Assembly: GCF_000227135.1 (NCBI RefSeq)
Contig: NC_018247.1
Span: 152,237 to 216,236, forward strand
DNA length: 64,000 nt
Direction of reading: 5' to 3'
Source of the DNA: Leishmania donovani
Lineage: Eukaryota; Euglenozoa; Kinetoplastea; Trypanosomatida; Trypanosomatidae
The position numbers and the translations under genes are program-made. Under the pieces are notes generated by a model. That model saw only the letters and a program-made list of their open reading frames with translations, did no database searches and was not told the DNA's origin. The stretch's first letter is position 1; each line of letters starts with the position of its first letter. Below are positions 1-9,683 of the stretch, piece after piece.

Positions 1-1
1 G

Positions 2-1129
2 GGCTTCCGAGTGATCAACTGGAAGTTTGACTTGGTTGTCGGCTTCTTGTGCTTTGTTCTCCTCCTGTCCGTGCTGCCGCTGCCGATGGAGCTGGACCTG
101 AGCAGCCGCGGCACTACCGGCGGCGGTGGGGGCAAGATGCGGCTGGCGCAGGTGTTTTCCCTCTGGGTGGGCTACACGACGGAGATCATGTCGCACGTCA
201 TCACGCGCGGCGTTATCTCACTCGTCCCACTTGTCTTCTTTCTGGTGTGCTTTTCATTCGCCGGCGCGGACCGCCATGCACCCCTGCTCTGGCGTCTGTG
301 CTACGGCGGCGGGTGGGCCTTCGCGGTGCTACTCTGCTGCTCCGGCGCCATGGCCTTCCTGCATGTGCAGCTCTTGTACCTGATGGGCCACGACTTGCTC
401 CAATCAGCTGGGGGGCATTGGGGCACCGAACTGGAGAACCAGGTGGTGCTCATGGTCAATGCACTCGTTGCTCATCTGCGGCACATCACCGGCGGCGAGG
501 CGTCGTGGGTGTCGCGCCACGTGGGCCGCGCGCATGACCTCGCCCTGGCCATCATCCCGACGGGGTGGCTGCGTGTACTTCTGCGTTGCTTTGACCCATT
601 CGAGTCTCTCAGCTTTCTCTCGATGACCGTGAGCGGCGGCGAGGTGGCGCGCTTTTCGGCCAAGGCGTCCCGCTTGCAGATACTCCTCTACTACGTTTAT
701 GTGCTCTTCTTCTACTGGGTGCTCATCACCCCCATCGTGTCTGTGCTGATCGGCACGTTTCTGCTTTTTTCCGTCACAACCTTCGACTACATGTACAACG
801 CCACCTACTCGGCCTTCCAGATGGAGGAGTACAAGCACTTTGTGCGCTTCCGCCTCGACGCCGCGACGCGCGAGCTGCACGCGTACGTCGTCGCGGTGCA
901 AAAGCCGTCAAAGGTGTACCAACTCGACCGTGGTTACCTGTGGAGCCTGACGAGCCCAGGCCTTGAGGAGCACCGGCCACCACACCTGAAGCAGCACCCG
1001 AGTCGATGGGGGCCGGTGCTGAGCGACGCGCGGTGCAAACGTCCCATGACCGAAGTTCTCGAGCATTTTACGGTCCGCCCGCACCGCGTCCCGCAGCGGA
1101 CGAAGCAGCCGATGGCGGATTCGGAATAA
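2..1129 (+). CDS. Multi-pass membrane protein, 5' end outside window
   Basis: The frame is open from base 2 to the TAA at 1127-1129, so this is the last ~375 codons of a longer gene; the GTG at 11 is not a credible start. Several strongly hydrophobic stretches are visible: about bases 29-90, 200-265, 310-390 and a long one at 685-800 (YYVYVLFFYWVLITPIV and following). A soluble tail of about 110 residues, rich in Arg, His and Pro, ends in MADSE. The last membrane pair follows a short segment FDPFESLSFLSMTVSGG that could be a re-entrant loop, so the C-terminal half of a channel is conceivable, but I cannot assign a family. Codon use is GC-rich at third positions, as in the other genes here. 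Confidence 0.8.
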   Translation, partial: GFRVINWKFDLVVGFLCFVLLLSVLPLPMELDLSSRGTTGGGGGKMRLAQVFSLWVGYTTEIMSHVITRGVISLVPLVFFLVCFSFAGADRHAPLLWRLCYGGGWAFAVLLCCSGAMAFLHVQLLYLMGHDLLQSAGGHWGTELENQVVLMVNALVAHLRHITGGEASWVSRHVGRAHDLALAIIPTGWLRVLLRCFDPFESLSFLSMTVSGGEVARFSAKASRLQILLYYVYVLFFYWVLITPIVSVLIGTFLLFSVTTFDYMYNATYSAFQMEEYKHFVRFRLDAATRELHAYVVAVQKPSKVYQLDRGYLWSLTSPGLEEHRPPHLKQHPSRWGPVLSDARCKRPMTEVLEHFTVRPHRVPQRTKQPMADSE

Positions 1130-1915
1130 GTGTTGATGGGCCAAGCCCGCAGCAACACACACGCACACACACTTGCATACACACACAAAGACTCCTCACG
1201 CGAGCACAACCTCCCCACGCCTGCCTGTTTCTCTGGCTCTCCTCCTTCGTGCACATGGAGTGACAATGCGGGAAGGCCTACCGCGCTGTCTCCCCTCCCT
1301 CCCTCACAGCAACACCGGAGACGGACTGGAACCGTTCTCGGAGAGGGCACCGCGCCTGCTCGTTCTTTACACCTGCGAGAGATGCAGGCCGAGAGCATGC
1401 CTCTGCCTGCTGTAACGGGAGAGGTGCATAGGATATGTGGGCTGAAACCGAAGCGAGAGGGCAGGGGATGCAGGCATAGGCGCCTGGCGCCGCCACTTAC
1501 ACCAGCGAGTGCTGGTTTTTTTTTCATGCGTGCTTGGCATTGTATGAGTTCTGAGCGAGTGGAACCATTCTCGAAGGGGCCATGCGCCGCGGGCGCGCCT
1601 GTAGCGATGATGATGCGTGTTTGCGTGGGCGAGTGCACTTCGCAGCTGCTGCGGGCGCGTCATCACTGGCCGGAGTTGGTGGGATGTGGCGTGTCTCCCC
1701 TCGCCTTGGTCGCGTGATTCTTACCTTTCACGCCTCCGTCGTGACCAGAGCAATGACGCGCACACGCAAACACACACAACCCCCCCTTCCCCTCTCTGCG
1801 CATCCTCTCCGGCATTGCTCTTGATCTCTCCTCCCTGTCGCACCACAAAACGCGCTCTCTTCATGATACGGCACCGCAAGCCCCTTCGACCATACCCCAT
1901 CCCCACACCGCATCT
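1130..1915. other. Intergenic spacer
   Basis: 3'UTR of the upstream membrane protein gene and 5' region of the Nudix gene. It contains CA-rich runs (about 1153-1190 and 1765-1780) and a T8 run at 1507. Open frames here lack the coding-type codon bias. No RNA gene seen. Confidence 0.6.
1780..1880 (+). promoter_or_regulatory. Predicted spliced-leader acceptor for the Nudix gene
   Basis: A C/T-rich stretch at about 1780-1841 is followed, after a short gap, by the first clear AG at 1879-1880, 35 bases before the ATG at 1916. The ATG at 1863 lies upstream of this AG and would be excluded from the mature mRNA. Confidence 0.5.
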
Positions 1916-3157
1916 ATGAACGCGAAGCTAAAGGCTGCCGTTCCACGGCTGGCCTCCACCGTTCTCCTCCTCGCTCGAAACCCCAAGCACGCCACATCGG
2001 AGCAGCGACCAGCCACCGGAGACAATGCTGCAAGGGAGAACGACATTCACGTGCTCATTATGAAGCGGCACGGAAAGGCACGCTTCATGCCGGGTGCGTA
2101 CGTGTTTCCTGGCGGCGGTATCGAGGGTAGCGATTACGCCGCGGCGACGCACTACCTCGCGGAGCACTACAACCTGCATCTTCAAGATGCTAGAGACAAG
2201 AAGGTGACGACGCAGGGCTTCATCGAGTCGCGCGGGCAGCCGTCTGCAGAAGAGGCCGAGCTGGAGGCGTGGGCCTGCCGCGTCGGGGCACTGCGCGAGC
2301 TCGCCGAAGAGGCCGCATGTGTTTTGCGAAGAGATGGCCGCATCTTTTCCGAGGCCGAGTGGATCAAGTGGCAGAAGTCACGCAGCGACGCGGGTGCCAC
2401 CGGCGGCGCCTCCGCCGACCCCGTCTCGTCCCGTCCCGCAACGCCGCTTCCCATCTACGACCTTTCTGCCGTCTCGAGCCTCCGTCCCGTTGCGCGGTGG
2501 GTGTCGCCACGGCAGTCAACGTACCGCTACGATACCTACTTCTATGCCGCTCTGGTGAACTCAGCGCTAGTCAGCGCAGAGGCACACGAAGCGGCGCACG
2601 CGCCATGCTCCACTCAGGCGTCGAGTGGTGACGAGGCGAATGCTGGCATGGGGGTTTGCTGCATCCCACCACAGGAGCTGCCGCTCCTCGAGCAGGCCAG
2701 CGAGGTGTCGGAATTGCTCTGGGTAAGTCCGCTGGAAGCGCTGCGACGGCACGAGGACCCCAGCGACGCCTTTTCACTCGCGCCGCCGACGTACCTGCTT
2801 TTGCATGCTCTGTCTCTGCAGCCCAGCTTTGCGTCGATGGCGGCGGCCTGGGCGGCAGCGCCAGCCTCACCCGCAGAGCCTGCAGCAAAACCGTTAGGCG
2901 ATCTGCCGCACAGCAGCGTACTGCCCTGCGTGGAACCGCTTAGCACCATGACGGAGAATGGGCGGCGCATCATGGAGTTTGTGCTGCCGGCGCGCTACTT
3001 CCACGAGACGGGCTGGTCGGTGGCGGATGGCGAGTACCTCTTCCCTGGCGAGTGCTGCGCCGGGCACAGGCACTTTATTCACATGTTCGTTGGTGACGCT
3101 GGTGCGACAACAGGAGACGGCGCCACGGCGGGCAAGCCATGCACCATCCTGCACTAA
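1916..3157 (+). CDS. NUDT19-like Nudix hydrolase
   Basis: 413 residues. The first half has the Nudix layout seen in the NUDT19 group: YVFPGGGIEG near residue 62, an insert of about 55 residues, then ALRELAEEA near residue 125, which supplies the R-E-x-x-E-E metal-binding helix. In animals NUDT19 hydrolyses CoA derivatives in peroxisomes; that role is inferred here from family resemblance. The Gly normally following the REXXEEX helix is Ala in this protein. A second conserved-looking block near the C-terminus (PARYFHETGWSVADGEYLFP) lies after a Pro/Ala-rich linker. The C-terminus CTILH is not a standard PTS1. ATG 1916 is the first ATG after the predicted splice acceptor. Confidence 0.82.
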   Translation: MNAKLKAAVPRLASTVLLLARNPKHATSEQRPATGDNAARENDIHVLIMKRHGKARFMPGAYVFPGGGIEGSDYAAATHYLAEHYNLHLQDARDKKVTTQGFIESRGQPSAEEAELEAWACRVGALRELAEEAACVLRRDGRIFSEAEWIKWQKSRSDAGATGGASADPVSSRPATPLPIYDLSAVSSLRPVARWVSPRQSTYRYDTYFYAALVNSALVSAEAHEAAHAPCSTQASSGDEANAGMGVCCIPPQELPLLEQASEVSELLWVSPLEALRRHEDPSDAFSLAPPTYLLLHALSLQPSFASMAAAWAAAPASPAEPAAKPLGDLPHSSVLPCVEPLSTMTENGRRIMEFVLPARYFHETGWSVADGEYLFPGECCAGHRHFIHMFVGDAGATTGDGATAGKPCTILH

Positions 3158-5293
3158 AGAGGCGCAGGTTTTTTTTTTTTCTGGGTGAGGGGGAGGCTGA
3201 TGATTCGACGTGGAGGAAAGCGTGTGCGTGTGTACGAGCGAGAGGGGGACGGGCTGCGAGCGTAGCAGACATGATCACTGGCAAGCGAGTGAGTCTTTCA
3301 GTGCTCTTCTCCCTTTTGGGGTGTGTCTTTGCTCACCTTTGCCCAGCACCAGCGTGAAGGCTGCACGCGCACATCGGCAGGTGCTCATGCGTGCCTTGGG
3401 GCAAGCGGAAGGAAGAGTACGAGCGAGCAGTCGAAAAGTTTGGCTCTCTGCCGCCTCCGTCCGGCCGTGACGTGAGAGTGCGAAGGTGTGGGTGGGGGCT
3501 GTAGAGGAGGTTTGCCGTGGCGTATGCGGGTGCCCATCGGCATATCGTGTTCCTCGCCCTCCCGCTTCTACGACCTCCCTGCTCTCCGTGACGCCCTCTT
3601 CTTGCACGCCCACCCTCCTCGTCGGTCAGTGCGACACCTGCCGAGCTCACGCTTCATCTCCCCTTTTCTATTTTGTGTGCTCGCCAGTCGGACGGCCTGC
3701 TTCCCTCTCGCTCATGTGACATCTTTGAGTGCGTGTCGCCACCCTCTGCGCCTGGCGCGATCACAGCGGTATCTTGTGGCTCGTTGCTCTCGCATTCCGT
3801 GCCACGCCCCTCCCCCTTCTCTTCCTCGTTGCCGACTCGCTTCGTGCACCGATCACGCTCTTCTCATTGTTGCTTCCGTCTTGTTTGGTTCTCAGCTGCG
3901 TCCTAAACCGGTGCGTGTGTCTCCGTCTGTGCTTGCCAGCGGGTGTGTACAGGCGGCAGACACACACGGGTACGTGCCAGATCGGTGCTTGGGTGCTCTT
4001 TACACGGCTCCCGCCTCGCGTTGGTCGTCCTCTCCCTTCATCATGCCGTTGTGCCTCATGCCTGCTTGTACATGTTGCGTGCCTTGGCGCTCCCTATTCA
4101 TGGGTGTGCATTTCCCTCCGCTCCTTCTCCACTACGACCCCCACACCCTCTCTCTCGCACAGCCACTCCTGGCGCGACGATATGCTGCCCAGGTGACGGG
4201 CCGTACTGTTGCGAACCAAGGGAGTGGATGAGTAGAGTGCACCCAAGCCTGGGCAGCGAGACAAGGTTTGTAGCCATGTCGGCAGACAGTCACACATACG
4301 CACACACAACAACACACTCTCTCACGCAGACAAGCACAAGCGCTCGCCAGCATGTAAAGCTATCGAGGATCAGTTCGCCGACACACCCGCCTCTACCGCT
4401 TCATCTCCCTTCGCATGCCCTCCCGCCCCCTTTCTCCTCCTCTCGCCAGCTCGACTTCTTCGTAGGGTGCTCATGTGCATCCTGCGCCTCTGCAACACGA
4501 GCGAGGAGAGCGGAAGGACGTCATATGCGGACACATACACACACAGTGTCGATCTCCTGCACCGGCAACAGCGAACAGGTCCACAGAACGGTAAGAGGGG
4601 GAACAGCCGGAGCTGCGGCGGCACATCGTCGTGCCGGCGCGCCGGCCGAGGAGGGAGCCCGAATACAAGAGAGGGACTCGCTCCATGAGCGAAAGGATCC
4701 GCTTAGGAACAAGCGGTCACGAGGGCTCTGCAGCAAAAAAAAATGAAAAAAGTCTGTGGGCCGTGGGAGGGGGGCATTCGTGTGCCGCCTTCCGTGAATG
4801 CTTCGTGGGATCGTGCGCGCGTGTGCACACTGCACTATGCCTCTCCCTCCCTTCCTCCCTCTCTCTCTCTTCAACCTTCTTTGATGGGCGTGCGCTTCAC
4901 CTGCGCGTGTTATTTGTCCGCACAAACACGCGACCGTCTGCAGGCGGGAACATCACGCGCCGACATCACCAACACGCCTCCTGCTGTTGTTGTTGTTGGG
5001 GGTTGTGGGGGAGTGTGCTCTCTCCTCTCTCTTTCTCCCTCGCTGGCCTTATCATTGCAGGAGCGCGCTCGGCTGCACGTTGGGATTGCAGCACTTGGCA
5101 AGTGCTGCGCTCTGGCTCGCCTGCGTTGCGCGTCGCGCACATTGTCTGTGCTTGCCCTTCGCCCGCAGCTTAGAGGTTGCACGCGGATCAGGTACGGAAA
5201 TCAGCTCCTGACGCGTGCTCACGCAGAGAAACAGCGACAGACACATGTGTGCGGCGCGGTGCTGCGCAGCGCCACCAATACGCTTACGCACAA
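3158..5293. other. Long intergenic spacer
   Basis: About 2.1 kb with no credible gene. It opens with a T12 run (3169-3180), then alternates C/T-rich segments (3540-3900, 4370-4450, 4850-4880) and CA-rich segments (4290-4320). The longest open frame (3488-4231) begins with GTG and is Ser/Pro/Arg/Leu-rich, as translated pyrimidine tracts are, so I do not call it. Confidence 0.55.
5017..5060 (+). promoter_or_regulatory. Predicted spliced-leader acceptor for RAD1
   Basis: A CTCTCTCC-type tract runs into ATCATTGCAG, ending at 5060. A second possible acceptor is the CCCGCAG ending at 5168. Either leaves an ATG at 5245 upstream of the RAD1 start at 5294. Confidence 0.45.
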
Positions 5294-6382
5294 ATGTCCA
5301 TCTACTGCCGTCTTGCGTCGCCGCCGGTGTTCCTTCGCGCACTGCACACTGTGTCTGTCAGCCGAGATGGGTGGGCTACCGTCGTGTTCACCGACTCGCA
5401 TGTCGTCCTTCACGTCGAGGGCACGGATGAGAACATGACAGCGACGTGCACCCTGCCCAAGAACCTCTTCGCCGAGTACGCGGTCGTCGAGACGCGCTTC
5501 GCGCTGCACATCCCCACATTGATCGATGCGCTACTCATGCTCGGCCCATCCGTGGCGACGGCGTCGACCAGGGCCGTTCTCGCGTACCCGACCGACGATG
5601 CGAAGCTGCTCGTGGAGCTGACCCCGACAGATCGGGTTGCCGGTGGCGGCAGCTGTGGCGGTTTTTCGGGTGGTGGCCCGCTGACGCAGTCAGACCTCGG
5701 TGTCGGCGGGTCTCGCATGCTTCAGTCGCTTCTCGTCACCCGAAACGTGCGTGACCACTTGCTAGATCTACGCTTCTCGGAGTCGGCGCTTCTGGCGCAG
5801 GTGACACTGCAGGGCGACACGGTGCGCGACCTCATCGCCGACGTCACGGCGGCGCAGTGCGCGGAAGTGTCTATCCGCATTGACCCTAAGCTCGGCGTCA
5901 TTCTGCGCGGGGAGGGTGGCCCGTACGGTGAGGTGGAGGCGCACGTCCACGCCACCTCCGAGGCGCTGTTGTCGCTGTCACGTGAGCAGTCCGCCAGCAC
6001 GCGCGTCTACACTCACCATCTTGCCTTGGCGTGCGGCGCAAGGGGTGGCACGGGGGGCGGTGGCAGCAGCGGCGGCAGCGCCGGTGCCGGTGGAACTGGT
6101 GGAGGACGTCTGCGCGGCACAGGCGCCAGTGTGCGGGATGGACGTTTGTCGAACGCCGATTACATCCTGATGGGTCTCGCCGCCTCCGCCGCTGGGGCGG
6201 GTAGCAGCGGCGGAGGCGGCGGTGCGGCGGTGGGTACCCTTTTCGGCGGCTTCGAGCGGCTGACACTCCAGATCAACGCGCAGCGGCAACTGAGTGTGCT
6301 GCACACGCAACGGGACCACGAGCTGAAGGTGTTCGTGACGGTTGTAGTGATGCCGCTCAGCTCGGTGTACGACATGCTGTGA
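5294..6382 (+). CDS. RAD1: RAD1-like subunit of the 9-1-1 checkpoint clamp
   Basis: 362 residues. The N-terminal half resembles Rad1/Rec1: a short hydrophobic start, then SRDGWATVVFTDSHVVLHVE, LPKNLFAEYAV and a helix FALHIPTLIDALLML, typical of the first PCNA-like domain. In other eukaryotes RAD1 forms a ring with RAD9 and HUS1, loaded at damaged DNA to activate checkpoint kinase signalling. Three Gly/Ser-rich inserts interrupt the fold: about 5638-5700, 6037-6112 and 6184-6232. The C-terminus is a strand-rich segment (ERLTLQINAQRQLSVLHT, then VFVTVVVMPLSSVYDML). The frame is open upstream but only from a TTG; 5294 is the first in-frame ATG. An out-of-frame ATG at 5245 opens a 61-codon frame overlapping this start. 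Confidence 0.82.
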   Translation: MSIYCRLASPPVFLRALHTVSVSRDGWATVVFTDSHVVLHVEGTDENMTATCTLPKNLFAEYAVVETRFALHIPTLIDALLMLGPSVATASTRAVLAYPTDDAKLLVELTPTDRVAGGGSCGGFSGGGPLTQSDLGVGGSRMLQSLLVTRNVRDHLLDLRFSESALLAQVTLQGDTVRDLIADVTAAQCAEVSIRIDPKLGVILRGEGGPYGEVEAHVHATSEALLSLSREQSASTRVYTHHLALACGARGGTGGGGSSGGSAGAGGTGGGRLRGTGASVRDGRLSNADYILMGLAASAAGAGSSGGGGGAAVGTLFGGFERLTLQINAQRQLSVLHTQRDHELKVFVTVVVMPLSSVYDML

Positions 6383-7207
6383 AGGAGCACATAGGGAGTG
6401 CACTGAAACGGCGCCGCTCCCACTCCCCTCTTCCTTCCCGGTGCGCTGCGGTATTTCCGTCTTTTGGGGTACGTTTGCCTACTTGTGGTGGAGAGGCGGG
6501 TGGGCACACGACACGCATATCTCTCTCTCTGTCGCTCGCTCACACAGATCATCACGGCAATCAAATGATGCGCGCACACACACGCACGCACACGCAGCTG
6601 CAAGCACTGACGTTCGTGGAAGTAGGAGGGCGGGTAGAGAAGGAGAGCGCCTTCGCTTATGGACGTGCAGCGGTGCTTGTGCAGCGGAAAGGTGTGATGC
6701 ACATCGCTCATGGTAGTGTCAAGGTGAAGAAAAAGGTGTTCTGGCTTTTCCTGCTTCTATCATGCTGTCTACGCGATACCGAGGCCACACGGGCGTGGCA
6801 GCGGTGCGTCACGGGGCAGGCGCTACATCTCGCACGTGCCTCTCCCCTTCATTTTCTTTCGCTGGTGCCATCCCAGCCTGCTCGACATTGCCACCGTCGA
6901 CCCGTTGCTAATGTCACCGCAGCGCTCTCTTCGATTCCCCGCCTCGTGTGGCCCTCTAACTCTCTCTGCAATGCTACGCGAACTTTTCCGCCCTCTTCTC
7001 TGCATAACACGCACACTCAGCGGCAGCAGCGAAGTGTGAGCGCGTGCACGGCTACAGAGCACGACCTCCCCTCTCCTCCCCCTCCGCTTGCCCGGCGTTC
7101 TCTCTCGCCTGCACAGCGCACCGACTGGGAGAACAATCGCGAGCGCCAATCGTCGTCGCTGGGCGTCTCCGGGTAACTCCCCCTACCCAGCGGCGGGCTT
7201 CTCCATC
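6383..7207. other. Intergenic spacer
   Basis: 3'UTR of RAD1 and 5' region of the next gene. A CA-rich run lies at about 6575-6597 and C/T-rich stretches from 6840. No gene or RNA recognised. Confidence 0.6.
7065..7116 (+). promoter_or_regulatory. Predicted spliced-leader acceptor for the gene at 7208
   Basis: A dense pyrimidine tract (CCTCCCCTCTCCTCCCCC and following) ends in CTGCACAG at 7116. The next ATG is the proposed start at 7208, giving a 5'UTR of 91 bases. Confidence 0.6.
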
Positions 7208-8914
7208 ATGAGCGAGTTCCAGCGCATCCTCAGCCCGGCGCAGCTCACGAAGCACTATGAGGTGCTACAGTTTCTCAGCCGCCACCCGAACCAGCCGTAC
7301 ACGCTGGCGCAATTGGACTCTCTCCTGCCGCGCGGTGTGGCAGTGCAGCGCTTTCCAGCGGAATGGTTCGCGCTCGTGGAGGACGGCGCCTGCTGGCACC
7401 GCAGCATTGAGCTGCATCGCACCCACAGCACTGCCACCACCGCCTCTTCCCCAGCGTCGTCCATGCCAACAGCGGAGGAGCGGGCCCGGTATGTGCTGCT
7501 GTGTGCCCGTGCCGTGGTCAACACACTGGATGAGCTGTGCGCGCGCATCGAGTCTCCGTCCACGCTGCTGGACCCGGAAGGCTGCGTCGCACTGCACACC
7601 GATCAAATCGTCGTCTCAGCAGCGCTTATCCGGCGAGCGGTTCACATGGGGCTAGTCTACTACTTCCCTGACACGTACGACAAGTCGGAGTTCAAGCAGT
7701 TTGGCATGCGAGACGCTTCATCTTCGGCCAGTGGTGGCACGGCGGCGGGACCTGGCCCAGATGGGGGCACAGGCAGCGGTGGCGGCGGCAGTCGAACGAA
7801 CATCGGGCAAGTGACCGCGTCTCTGCGGGAGTCTTTCCTAGAACGCGATGAGGCCTATGGCGGAGGGAACAACGTTGGCGGTGACCGCACCTACATTGCC
7901 CTTCCACCCGGTGTCTGCGTACAGCATCGCCTGCTCACCCGCCGCGGTGTGCCCGAGCAGGAGGCGCACTCGCTGCCGACGCGTTTCTACGTGGGGGAGC
8001 GGGTGCTCCTCCTCTTCGACAACCTGGTCGCCGTGAAGAAGTTGGGGCTGCCAAACAAGCTGCGCGTCGAGTGGTCACTGGCAGGCGTGAGGCTGAAAAA
8101 CACGGGTGACACCGGCCAGGCAACCGGGGAGGGGGGGACAAGCCGACTGGAGGCGCTTGCCGCAGCGCAACCGCAACCGCTCCGGATACGCCGCGAGAAC
8201 GTTGCGGTGCGCAACACATCGGCGACGACGACCTCCGCTGCTATGGATGCGCCAGCGCCAATCTTTGCCAGCACCAAGGTCAAGGTGGAGATCGAGGCGG
8301 TGCAGGCCTGCACGCTCAAGCTGATCCTCACTGTGAACGGCCTGGAGAATGTGCTGAATCTCGAAGTGCAAGAGAGCGCTGTGAGCCTGCCGGGCGTACT
8401 CGTGCTGCGCGACCGCCACCTGGACAGCTTCGCCCTACCAGAGAAGAGCATCCTTGAGGACCCTATTGTGAACCCCTCGCCTTCATGGCGGTACCCGTAT
8501 GAGTCGGTGCTGCACGCCGCGAGTTCATCGTCGTCCGGGGAGTGCAGCGACGACACAGCGGCTCAGTGGGCGACTGCAGCTGCCGAGCCGTGGACAGAGC
8601 TTGTTCCTCTCCCTTGGACACAGAACCCATCTCCGGCTGTGCTGGCGCTGCGGGAGGCGACCTACCCGACCCAGGACGTCACCGTCCGCGCCGCCACCCG
8701 CGCCGTCTTCTCCGCGCAGTCCCTGGCTGACGAGGCGCGGCTGCGACAGACGAAGGAGCGCATGCGTCGCGAGACCGACGCTCGCGCCGGCACCGGCGGG
8801 GGCGGAAAGCGGCGGCGACGACAGCAGCCCCGCAGCAGCTTGGTGCTCAGCAACCGCCATCTCCTCCACTTTGGCCTTGACTTCTCCATCCCCTTTGTGA
8901 ATCGGCGCGATTAG
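7208..8914 (+). CDS. Conserved-looking hypothetical protein, 568 residues
   Basis: I do not recognise the family. The N-terminal ~60 residues (YEVLQFLSRHPNQPYTLAQL and following) look helical and could be winged-helix-like. A helical block follows (VALHTDQIVVSAALIRRAVH). Then comes a Gly/Ser-rich linker (7720-7795) and a beta-rich middle region at about 8270-8420 (TKVKVEIEAVQACTLKLILT). Near the C-terminus a basic cluster GGGKRRRRQQ could be a nuclear signal, followed by a final ordered-looking segment HFGLDFSIPFVNRRD. This pattern suggests a nuclear protein; that is inference. ATG 7208 is the first after the strong acceptor at 7116; the upstream open frame to 7088 lacks another ATG. Confidence 0.78.
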   Translation: MSEFQRILSPAQLTKHYEVLQFLSRHPNQPYTLAQLDSLLPRGVAVQRFPAEWFALVEDGACWHRSIELHRTHSTATTASSPASSMPTAEERARYVLLCARAVVNTLDELCARIESPSTLLDPEGCVALHTDQIVVSAALIRRAVHMGLVYYFPDTYDKSEFKQFGMRDASSSASGGTAAGPGPDGGTGSGGGGSRTNIGQVTASLRESFLERDEAYGGGNNVGGDRTYIALPPGVCVQHRLLTRRGVPEQEAHSLPTRFYVGERVLLLFDNLVAVKKLGLPNKLRVEWSLAGVRLKNTGDTGQATGEGGTSRLEALAAAQPQPLRIRRENVAVRNTSATTTSAAMDAPAPIFASTKVKVEIEAVQACTLKLILTVNGLENVLNLEVQESAVSLPGVLVLRDRHLDSFALPEKSILEDPIVNPSPSWRYPYESVLHAASSSSSGECSDDTAAQWATAAAEPWTELVPLPWTQNPSPAVLALREATYPTQDVTVRAATRAVFSAQSLADEARLRQTKERMRRETDARAGTGGGGKRRRRQQPRSSLVLSNRHLLHFGLDFSIPFVNRRD

Positions 8915-9683
8915 GACGTTATCCCAAGCACCGACCGCGTGTAGACTTGTGTGCGTGAGCAACGGTGTCTCGCGAGTTGCTGCTGCTGCCGCCGTCGCGG
9001 CGACTCCGTTCTCTCGAACTCGCTTCTTCCCTCGATTCTCCGGCGGCTCTCCCTCTCTGTCCGCCGTCAGGATTTTGCTGGGCGCACGCCGAACGCGTGA
9101 GAGGCAGAAGGCACGAGCTCGAAAGCCAAACACACGCGTAGGGGAAAAGAGCGTCTCGGCAAGACACGTCTGTGCACGACTTGCAATGCGCCTCCCCTTA
9201 TACACACACACACACCTGTGACTCTAGCGTGTGTGAAAGCTATCTGATGCGTGCAGGTGCTTCACATACCCCCTCCCCATCCCCTTCTACTGCCCTCCAC
9301 GGCCTCCTTGCGCTGGAGAGGGACTTCGCATCAAACCCGAACGGAGAGAGGGACGTGTGAGGGTAGTCGTGAGTGCCGGCGGCTCTGCCGCTTCTGCTAA
9401 ACGTGGCCGTCCCTGCTACTCATCTTGAATCGATCACGCTTGTCTGCTCCGCCTGTCTCTCTCGCTCCCCTCTGTCCACCTCACCTCCGCACACCTGGGA
9501 ACCTTTGACGGCTGCTCGCACCTGCTCCGTTGGTGATTATTGGCTGACAATGACGATGCCAATGAGGCAACCGATAGCCACACACACACACACACACACA
9601 CACGCGAGAGGAAGAACGTAATCAGAAGAAAGGCGCCGCTCCTCTCTCTGCCAGCGTCCGGCAACGTTGACGGGACGCCGCAC
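8915..9683. other. Intergenic spacer
   Basis: Contains a short CA run (9202-9216), a pyrimidine tract at 9440-9495 and a longer (CA)n at 9579-9603. No credible ORF on either strand. Confidence 0.6.
9579..9603. repeat. (CA)n microsatellite
   Basis: Twelve CA units just upstream of the start of the 292-residue hypothetical gene, probably within its 5'UTR. Confidence 0.9.

Noticed and set aside
1328..1590. Two similar segments (GGAACCGTTCTCGG near 1328 and GGAACCATTCTCGA near 1560)
   Set aside because: Similarity covers only about 14 bases with mismatches and does not extend on either side, so chance is likely.
1130..1717. 195-codon ORF after the first gene
   Set aside because: Starts from TTG, begins immediately after the stop codon of the upstream gene, and its opening encodes a CA repeat.
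3488..4231. 247-codon ORF in the spacer before RAD1
   Set aside because: Starts with GTG, is rich in Ser, Pro, Arg and Leu as expected for translated C/T tracts, and has no recognisable domain.
5177..5293. N-terminal extension of RAD1
   Set aside because: It begins with TTG and has no ATG; the extra 39 residues are Arg/Ala/Cys-rich and unlike Rad1 proteins.
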